Source: JAYEJB01 sp034716415
Lineage (GTDB): Bacteria; Patescibacteriota; Patescibacteriia; SG8-24
Assembly (NCBI GenBank): GCA_034716415.1
Contig: JAYEJB010000037.1
Span: 1-13,963, forward strand
Length of the DNA stretch: 13,963 bases
Direction: 5' to 3'
The notes beneath the pieces are model-generated. The model searched no databases. It worked only from the letters and a program-made list of their open reading frames with translations, and was not told the origin of the DNA. This document shows positions 1 to 4,238 of this stretch, piece by piece (position 1 is the stretch's first letter; each line of letters starts with the position of its first letter). The position numbers and the translations under genes are program-made.

Positions 1-24
1 AAGATAAATAAGAGATAGATAGCG

Positions 25-52
25 AAAAGATTGCGCTAAGCGCAATCTTTTT
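25..52 (+). terminator. Rho-independent terminator of an upstream gene
   Basis: Perfect 12-bp stem (25-36 with 40-51) around a 3-base loop TAA, running into a short T tract. It probably ends a gene that lies before the window. Because the left arm begins with four A residues it could also act on the other strand. Confidence 0.7.
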
Positions 53-142
53 GCTATCCCCGCTATCCCCGCTATCCCCGCTATCCCCGCTATCCCCGCT
101 ATCCCCGCTATCCCCGCTATCCCCGCTATCCCCGCCATCCCC
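53..142. repeat. 9-bp tandem repeat, about 10 copies
   Basis: The unit GCTATCCCC is repeated nine times without error from 53 to 133, then once with one change (GCCATCCCC, 134-142), and decays into GCTACC. It starts directly after the terminator hairpin. Because the unit is 9 bases long every frame stays open, which gives an artificial Leu-Ser-Pro reading frame; I do not regard it as coding. Copy number is likely to vary between strains by slippage. Confidence 0.9.
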
Positions 143-145
143 GCT

Positions 146-167
146 ACCTGCCTGCTGGCAGGCAGGT
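146..167. repeat. GC-rich 22-bp palindrome
   Basis: Perfect 10-bp arms (146-155 and 158-167, ACCTGCCTGC) around TG. It directly follows the tandem array. Palindromes of this CTGCC/GGCAG type are, from memory, a common dispersed element in Patescibacteria genomes, but only this copy was seen here. A weak second pairing (170-174 with 194-198) followed by six T lies between it and the next gene. Confidence 0.6.
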
Positions 168-233
168 CCCCGCCACACACCCCTCTTGCCATGGGCGGTT
201 TTTTCGTCTAAGGTGCGTCGGACAGGAGGAGAC

Positions 234-878
234 ATGGAACTTTTAGTGGCTAGTTTATTCTTTGGCGGTCTCGGCTGTTTTTTTGTGTGGCTTTACAGCA
301 GACAGGGCAATGTACAGGGGCAGCTATCTCCGGCCGAAGAGACGAAGTCATTATCGAAAAGGAGTGAGCCGGCCCTGCCCGTAGTCAGCACCGGCATTAT
401 CGAAGGTGGCCAGGGTCCGTATCGCCGATTGGATAGTGAACCTGAAGCAGATAAGATCGCCGGCCTGACGGATGACGAGAAGCTTACCAAACTGATGATC
501 GCGTCATGCTGTGATGGGGTGGAGCCTGTCGAAAACGAGCGACTGAAGGATATGGCCCGGTCATTGCCGATCCGTTTCCTGGCGGACAGCCTGGAGCGTG
601 GAGCCGATCCACAGACGACGTCGTTCGTGCTTGGATTGCGCGACCTTCCGTCAGATGTGCGCGGCCTCGACAAGCCGCTCACCTCCACGCAATATCACGT
701 CCGGCTCGCGGCAAGGAGGACGCTGGCGGCGGCATGCGGCTGGGAGAAGGTCATCGATATCCTGGCCAGGCTAGTCGCCGACGAGAATTTTGATCTGAAG
801 TTGCGGCAGGAGTTCGCGCAGGCCATGGCCGAACATGAAGTCGGACTTGACCGGTTGAAGTCGATGACGTGCTCATGA
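234..878 (+). CDS. Membrane-anchored hypothetical protein
   Basis: A 214-residue protein that I do not recognise. Residues 1-21 form one hydrophobic membrane segment, followed by a polar linker (about 22-75) and a helical, charged domain (about 80-210) with HEAT-like helices rich in Ala, Leu and Arg, presumably in the cytoplasm. The ATG at 234 was chosen because AGGAGGA lies 4-10 bases upstream and the membrane segment starts there. The reading frame is open back to a TTG at 51, but that part only translates the tandem repeat and a palindrome. The gene stands alone between a terminator and a new promoter. No enzyme motif is visible. That it is a gene is likely; its function is unknown. Confidence 0.8.
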   Translation: MELLVASLFFGGLGCFFVWLYSRQGNVQGQLSPAEETKSLSKRSEPALPVVSTGIIEGGQGPYRRLDSEPEADKIAGLTDDEKLTKLMIASCCDGVEPVENERLKDMARSLPIRFLADSLERGADPQTTSFVLGLRDLPSDVRGLDKPLTSTQYHVRLAARRTLAAACGWEKVIDILARLVADENFDLKLRQEFAQAMAEHEVGLDRLKSMTCS

Positions 879-918
879 GTGAAGCCAGACTTCACCGTAT
901 TCGCAAGGCCCTGTTCTC

Positions 919-947
919 TTGACAGAGCCTTTTTGTTACGGTATATT
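919..947 (+). promoter_or_regulatory. Sigma70-type promoter of the small-peptide unit
   Basis: TTGACA at 919-924, a 17-base spacer and TATATT at 942-947: a perfect -35 box, ideal spacing and a 5-of-6 -10 box. Transcription would start near 953-955, exactly where the hairpin-rich leader begins. It is the strongest promoter-like match noticed in the window. Confidence 0.8.
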
Positions 948-953
948 CAAATG

Positions 954-1081
954 CCCCCTGGACGGGATCGGTTTAATAGCCACGCCCCTTTTCGACCCGT
1001 CCCGCCTGGGGGGAACGGACCGTTGGTCCACGGAGAGGTCGTCGGCCTCCGCAAATCCTCTTGGGGTTAAACCCAACGGAT
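954..1081 (+). ncRNA. Hairpin-rich leader or small structured RNA
   Basis: Nearly all of the 128 bases between the promoter and the start of the small reading frame can pair locally: CCCCC 954-958 with 1009-1013 enclosing GACGGG 961-966 with 996-1001; GGACC 1017-1021 with 1025-1029; CGGAG 1031-1035 with 1047-1051; and TTGGG 1061-1065 with 1072-1076, extended by ATCC 1055-1058 with 1078-1081. The last hairpin ends at the base before the ATG. It matches no known riboswitch, SRP RNA, RNase P RNA or tmRNA signature that I can recall. It may be a cis-regulatory leader or the body of a noncoding RNA. The pairings are by eye, without energy calculation. Confidence 0.45.
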
Positions 1082-1225
1082 ATGAGGAGTCTCTTCTACC
1101 TCATCCTCTCCCTCCTGGTCGTCACCATGTTCTTTCCCGAAATCGGGGGGAAACTCGAGGGCGCGCTTGTAGCGTTCCTTGATATGGCCGAGACGGTCTT
1201 CCAGTCGACCGCAACGGTTACTTAA
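1082..1225 (+). CDS. Small membrane peptide, 47 residues
   Basis: ATG at 1082 to TAA at 1223-1225. Residues about 3-18 are strongly hydrophobic (starting MRSLFYLILSLL), followed by a short amphipathic tail with Gly-Gly, Glu and Thr residues. Third codon positions are nearly all C or G in the first half, as in the clear genes of this window, which supports real translation. No Shine-Dalgarno is seen ahead of the ATG; a hairpin abuts it, and GAGGA lies just inside the frame. It has its own promoter (919-947) and terminator (1233-1259). No homolog is recognised. It could be a leader peptide, a toxin-like peptide or a small membrane subunit; none of these is shown. Confidence 0.5.
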   Translation: MRSLFYLILSLLVVTMFFPEIGGKLEGALVAFLDMAETVFQSTATVT

Positions 1226-1232
1226 CGAAACG

Positions 1233-1259
1233 GCTCCACACTCTTGTGTGGGGCTTTTT
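1233..1259 (+). terminator. Rho-independent terminator after the small peptide
   Basis: A 9-bp stem (1233-1241 with 1246-1254, one G-T pair), loop TCTT, then five T residues. It begins 8 bases after the stop codon of the 47-residue frame, so the unit 953-1259 would be a transcript of about 305 bases. Confidence 0.85.
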
Positions 1260-1275
1260 CAATTGATGGAAAGAT

Positions 1276-1318
1276 GAGGAGCGGGAGAAGGAGCAGAAGG
1301 GGCAGAAGCGGGAGAAGG
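1276..1318 (+). repeat. Purine-rich dispersed repeat, copy 1
   Basis: A run built from GGAGAAGG, GCAGAAG and GCGGGAGAAG modules. Close copies lie at 6214-6257 (same strand) and 6385-6427 (opposite strand). The copy at 6385-6427, read on the minus strand, shares the same module order: GAGGAGCGGG, then GGGGCAGAAG, then CGGGAGAAG. All copies lie in intergenic sequence. Confidence 0.7.
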
Positions 1319-1439
1319 AGGTGACGGGGCAAGACGTGGAAAAACGGGGCAAAATTCCGCCGCAAGCGGGACCCCCCCCGCCTTCCTTGATACCAAGCTT
1401 TGTTTGGTTTAGATACATGTGGCGGGGCGGGGCTTGTTG

Positions 1440-1600
1440 AGACTCAAGACACAAGTTTTCAAAAAAATCCCCCCGCGCACCCTTTTTGTCATTGCGCCCC
1501 GCCCATGGCGGGGCGCAATGACAAGGAAGTGGCGAGGGGAACATCGTGTGCGGGCGTAAATTGATAATGACTTGAGTCTTGAAACTTGTGTCTTGAGTCT
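1440..1600. repeat. 161-bp element with 19-bp inverted ends (MITE-like)
   Basis: The left arm 1440-1458 (AGACTCAAGACACAAGTTT) is the exact reverse complement of 1582-1600. The segment CTTGAGTCTT occurs again just inside the right arm (1571-1580), so part of the right end is duplicated. The middle carries a 16-bp perfect palindrome (1488-1503 with 1507-1522). There is no open reading frame for a transposase. The form resembles a non-autonomous mobile element or a palindromic intergenic repeat; no target-site duplication was identified. Confidence 0.55.
1486..1524. repeat. Strong GC palindrome within the 161-bp element
   Basis: GTCATTGCGCCCCGCC (1488-1503) pairs perfectly with 1507-1522 around the loop CAT, and two more T-A pairs extend it on the outside, giving 18 pairs. 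The GTCATTGCG ends resemble palindromic intergenic repeats known from many bacteria. It could also stop transcription leaking from either side, although there is no clear T tract on the plus-strand exit. Confidence 0.8.
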
Positions 1601-1638
1601 TCTCAATTCTCTCTTTTTTCACTTTCTAACTCCCTAAC

Positions 1639-1663
1639 AAAAAACCGCCTGTCAGAAGGCGGT
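1639..1663 (-). terminator. Terminator of the purine nucleoside phosphorylase gene
   Basis: Read on the minus strand, a 7-bp stem (1657-1663 with 1644-1650) around a 6-base loop is followed by a T tract, interrupted by one G. It lies 15 bases beyond the stop codon of the phosphorylase gene. Confidence 0.8.
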
Positions 1664-1677
1664 CGTGTCGTTCCGTG

Positions 1678-2520
1678 TCAGTCCGTCGGGAAGTTGCTGA
1701 TACAGCCTTCGAGGAACGCGGCCATGAAGTCAGCGCTCTCCTTGGCACGCTTGAGATTCTCCTCGTGCGTGTGTACTTCCAGGTTGTCGTTCGAGATGAA
1801 AGCGGACGCTAGCGCGCTTCTCTTGTACTTTGCCACCATGCTGAGTGCCGGAATCGTACTCATCCCGACGGTCAGGGCTCCGGTCGACGCCAGTACGTTC
1901 TTCTCGTACTTGCGACCCTCGAAATTGGGGCCACGGTAGTATGCGTGGCCACCGACCCAGACAAGCTCTCTTTTTCCGGACGCCATCGCCCCCTCGTAGC
2001 GGGCGATGTCGATCAGTCGCGGGTCGAGTGCGTCCTCAGGACTGTCGAACTCTCCGCCGAACGAAGGCAGTGTCATGTTCTGCCCCGTGACGAATCCGTC
2101 GGTGATGCAGATGCCGCCCGGCGGCATGCGGAGCGGATTGAGGCTTCCGGCCGCGCAGGTGACGATGAGCCGGTTGACGCCGGCCTGCATCAGCATTTCG
2201 GTCTGCAGGCGGACCATCCTCGGGACGTTCGGGTCGCTCGGGTGTTCGTTGAGATGGACGCGGCCACGCAGGAGGAGGGTTTCCCGTCCTGCCACGTCAC
2301 CGCATTCCACGACTCGGTCGTGTCCCTCGATATGCCTCAGCTCGCCGAAGCCAGGTATCTCGTCGAAGGGCAACCGGGTCGCATAGTCCATGTTGAGCGC
2401 GTCGCCCCATCCGGTCCCGAGAATGAGACCGATCGGGTGTTCCGTCCGGACCGAAAGCCTGTTCCTGATGGTCGCGGCTGCCGATTCGGCCGTCTGCGTG
2501 GCCTGTCGTTCGTCATACAT
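1678..2520 (-). CDS. Purine nucleoside phosphorylase
   Basis: A 280-residue protein of the trimeric purine nucleoside phosphorylase / MTA phosphorylase family, which splits purine nucleosides with phosphate into base and ribose-1-phosphate in the cytosol. Family motifs occur in the right order: LGTGWG (34-39, phosphate loop, usually GSGLG), GRVHLNEH (86-93, with R87 and H89), CAAGSLNP (122-129), GPNFE (197-201, with F200 and E201), GMSTIPAL (219-226), ISNDN (242-246) and H252. The ATG at 2520 was chosen because AGGAGGAG stands a few bases upstream; the frame is open 13 codons further but without a ribosome site. The phosphate-loop Ser is Thr here and the usual Tyr after H89 is Asn, so substrate preference is uncertain. 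It is a single-gene unit with its own terminator and fits nucleoside salvage. Confidence 0.88.
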   Translation of the reverse strand: MYDERQATQTAESAAATIRNRLSVRTEHPIGLILGTGWGDALNMDYATRLPFDEIPGFGELRHIEGHDRVVECGDVAGRETLLLRGRVHLNEHPSDPNVPRMVRLQTEMLMQAGVNRLIVTCAAGSLNPLRMPPGGICITDGFVTGQNMTLPSFGGEFDSPEDALDPRLIDIARYEGAMASGKRELVWVGGHAYYRGPNFEGRKYEKNVLASTGALTVGMSTIPALSMVAKYKRSALASAFISNDNLEVHTHEENLKRAKESADFMAAFLEGCISNFPTD

Positions 2521-2563
2521 ACGTCTCCTCCTGTGCTGGATAACGTAAAAAGGATTCATTCGG

Positions 2564-2592
2564 AGTTTAGGTGAGTATTGTCATATGGTCAA
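2564..2592 (-). promoter_or_regulatory. Probable promoter of the phosphorylase gene
   Basis: On the minus strand TTGACC (2592-2587), a 17-base spacer and TAAACT (2569-2564). The boxes match 5 of 6 and 4 of 6 consensus bases. It would give a leader of about 35-40 bases that includes the strong AGGAGGAG ribosome site. Confidence 0.45.
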
Positions 2593-2595
2593 ATG

Positions 2596-2628
2596 AAAAA
2601 GAACCCCCATAACGAGGTGTTAGGGGGG
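2596..2628 (-). terminator. Terminator of the P-loop protein gene
   Basis: Read on the minus strand, a C-rich arm followed by TAAC pairs with GTTAT and a G-rich arm (nine pairs with one mismatch, loop ACCTC), and then TTCTTTTTC follows. It lies about 35 bases after the stop codon of the gene at 2662-3213. Confidence 0.75.
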
Positions 2629-2661
2629 CCTTTCTTGAGAGTGGGGTCAGAATTTGGAACA

Positions 2662-3213
2662 TCACCACATCCTCTTTGGAACAACGAGTCGTGAGATTGA
2701 GAGTATCGCCGGGTGATCGGGCTGAATCTTACGTTCCAGGACAGGTAGAACGATCGGGGTCAGTGCCCCCAACTTCTCTATAGTCAGGAATTCACCGATT
2801 ACGGGGATATCGTAGTCTCTGATGAATATTCGCCAGTCCCTTAATCCTTCTACTGTCCGGCTTATGATTATACACGCATTCGTGACTTCCCTGACCTTTT
2901 TCAGGATGTGTACGGCACCTTCGCCAAGTTTTCCGATCATATCTCCCAGAACCACCTGGGCATCGTCTTCCGTATATTGCTTGATGCGTCTGTCTACGGC
3001 CTCTTTCCATTCCCAGTTGAGGTGGTTGATCTTCGGTCTGTTCTCGAACGTGCATTCACCGCGGAAGGCAACATAAGAGTTGGACCAGGGATCCAGTTCT
3101 ATGGTCTTTGCGGTCACTTTTTGGCTGATCAGATAGTCGACCAGAGATAGCGCAAAGGTGCTCTTACAGGAATTCGATGGTCCGCAGACAAGGAAACGGC
3201 TCGTATTTGTCAT
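2662..3213 (-). CDS. P-loop NTPase-like protein with Cys in Walker A
   Basis: A 183-residue protein that starts like a compact P-loop NTPase: beta strand FLVC, then GPSNSCKST (11-19), which has the GxxxxGK[ST] layout but Cys16 in place of the second Gly. A likely Walker B strand is VVLGDM (88-92, Asp91). The order that follows (an acidic DPW segment at 41-43, a WEWK helix near 67-70, DMIGK at 91-95, a strand ACIIIS at 113-118, then a Trp-containing helix) recalls the P-loop domain found fused to Csx3-type CRISPR-associated proteins; this is a memory-based resemblance only. The ATG at 3213 was chosen for AAAGGAG 8 bases upstream. It has its own promoter and terminator. Function unknown. Confidence 0.7.
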   Translation of the reverse strand: MTNTSRFLVCGPSNSCKSTFALSLVDYLISQKVTAKTIELDPWSNSYVAFRGECTFENRPKINHLNWEWKEAVDRRIKQYTEDDAQVVLGDMIGKLGEGAVHILKKVREVTNACIIISRTVEGLRDWRIFIRDYDIPVIGEFLTIEKLGALTPIVLPVLERKIQPDHPAILSISRLVVPKRMW

Positions 3214-3244
3214 TGTCAAGCTCCTTTCAATGAGGTTTGGTTGG

Positions 3245-3273
3245 ATAGTAGTAGTTTGTGAAAGTGAAGTCAA
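3245..3273 (-). promoter_or_regulatory. Probable promoter of the P-loop protein gene
   Basis: On the minus strand TTGACT (3273-3268), a 17-base spacer and TACTAT (3250-3245), matching 5 and 4 of 6 consensus bases. The start point near 3238 leaves a leader of about 25 bases containing the AAGGAG site. It overlaps the spacer after the RimK-like gene, so the P-loop gene may be expressed separately from it. Confidence 0.5.
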
Positions 3274-3282
3274 GTCGTATCT

Positions 3283-4149
3283 TCATACGTTATTCACAGA
3301 TGTCATATATTCAATGAATCTACCCGCGACGTTATCGCCCGTCGCGCGCTCAAAGCCGCAGAAACCGGGCGCGCGGTTCACTTCGAGCATGACCGGGCGG
3401 CCGTCCTTGAGAATAGCGAGATCCGCGCCGGCGAACTCGTAGCCGAGCGTTTCCGAGGCCTTTTCGCACATCGTCATCAGCCCGTCCGGCAACTCCGCCG
3501 GCGTGGCGCTGCCGCCCAACGACAAGTTCCGACGGAAGTCTCCTGGAGCGGCATGTTTCTCTATCGCCCCGATCGCGCGGAAACCGATCGTCAACACGCG
3601 ATACTCATGTTCGATATCCAGGTATTCCTGAACGAGATGCGGCATCTCCGGTTCGGCGCGCATCACTTCGAGTACGGCTCTCTCATCAGGACACTTATGG
3701 ACATACGCGCCCTGCGAACCGTGCACGCCTTTTACTACGACCGGGAAATCGGCATCACGCAGTCGCGCGTGCACCTCGTCCTCATTCGCCGCTTGAAAAC
3801 CTCGCGGTGTATTGACACCGACGCGCTCCAGCTTCCATGCGTTATAAGTCTTGCTTTGCACGTAGTTCTCGGTCGCGAGACACCGGTCGATGACCCTTTT
3901 GCCCACCGCGTGCATCATTTCCGCCAACAACAACCCCTCCGAGATGAACGGAAAGATATTTCGTATATAGACGGCGTCGAACGATTCCAGGACGTTTTCC
4001 CCATCCGTAAGAACATGGACCGAGCCGTCAGTCTCGAAAGACAGGTCGCGCACAGGGAACGCCCGCATGTCATGACCGAGACGGTCTGTCTCTTCCGACA
4101 GGCGTTCGCACTCGGCTGTCTCCGGGTTGGCTATGATCAGCAATCTCAT
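3283..4149 (-). CDS. RimK-family ATP-grasp ligase
   Basis: A 288-residue ATP-grasp enzyme of the RimK / LysX group, which joins an amino acid to a carboxylate through an acyl phosphate using ATP and magnesium. Visible features are an N-terminal Rossmann-like part (1-95, MRLLIIANPET), FPVVVKGVHGSQG (135-147: Lys140 and the glycine-rich loop), VQEYLDIEHEYRV (173-185), RRNLSLGG (206-213), Asp243 in AGADLAI, and LEVNRAPGFCGFERATG (255-271), which closely follows the RimK metal-binding motif with Glu256 and Asn258. The ATG at 4149 was chosen because GGGGAG lies about 8 bases upstream; a longer frame to 4197 lacks a ribosome site. Substrate cannot be read from sequence: ribosomal protein S6 tailing, a small peptide or a cofactor are all possible. 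Confidence 0.85.
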   Translation of the reverse strand: MRLLIIANPETAECERLSEETDRLGHDMRAFPVRDLSFETDGSVHVLTDGENVLESFDAVYIRNIFPFISEGLLLAEMMHAVGKRVIDRCLATENYVQSKTYNAWKLERVGVNTPRGFQAANEDEVHARLRDADFPVVVKGVHGSQGAYVHKCPDERAVLEVMRAEPEMPHLVQEYLDIEHEYRVLTIGFRAIGAIEKHAAPGDFRRNLSLGGSATPAELPDGLMTMCEKASETLGYEFAGADLAILKDGRPVMLEVNRAPGFCGFERATGDNVAGRFIEYMTSVNNV

Positions 4150-4184
4150 CTGTCTGACTCCCCTTAATATATGATAGCGGCGTT

Positions 4185-4197
4185 GTGGTTGAACCAC
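4185..4197. promoter_or_regulatory. 13-bp palindrome over the -35 box, possible operator
   Basis: GTGGTTGAACCAC is a perfect palindrome of 6-bp arms around a single G, in the 89-bp space between the divergent RimK-like and surface-protein genes. It overlaps the predicted -35 box of the surface-protein gene. A repressor or activator site is a reasonable guess; the protein that binds is unknown. Confidence 0.35.
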
Positions 4198-4217
4198 CGA
4201 TAGCGTATCATTATCAT
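4189..4217 (+). promoter_or_regulatory. Probable promoter of the surface-protein gene
   Basis: TTGAAC (4189-4194), a 17-base spacer and TATCAT (4212-4217), matching 4 and 5 of 6 consensus bases. Transcription would start near 4224, about 15 bases before the ATG at 4239. A 13-bp palindrome overlaps the -35 box. Confidence 0.5.
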
Positions 4218-4238
4218 AACAATAATAACGAGAACAGT

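Larger units (their letters stand above)
1260..1638. other. Gene-free, repeat-rich spacer
   Basis: About 380 bases between two terminators with no convincing gene. Minus-strand open frames here only translate purine-rich repeats and palindromes. It holds a purine-rich repeat (about 1276-1318), paired C-rich and G-rich tracts (1376-1382 with 1421-1427), and a 161-bp inverted-repeat element with a strong central palindrome, listed separately. Confidence 0.7.

Noticed and set aside
170..204. Second terminator before the first gene
   Set aside because: Only a 5-bp stem with a 19-base loop ahead of six T; too weak to list alone.
51..233. Extension of the first gene upstream to TTG at 51 with a Leu-Ser-Pro repeat
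   Set aside because: It only translates the tandem array and a palindrome; a strong AGGAGGA site and a membrane segment begin at the ATG at 234.
879..1182. Plus-strand open frames across the hairpin-rich leader
   Set aside because: They begin before or inside the promoter, have no ribosome site, and compete with the better-supported frame at 1082-1225.
1218..1622. Minus-strand frame of 134 residues
   Set aside because: Its codons simply translate the purine-rich repeat, palindrome and inverted repeat; no domain or ribosome site.
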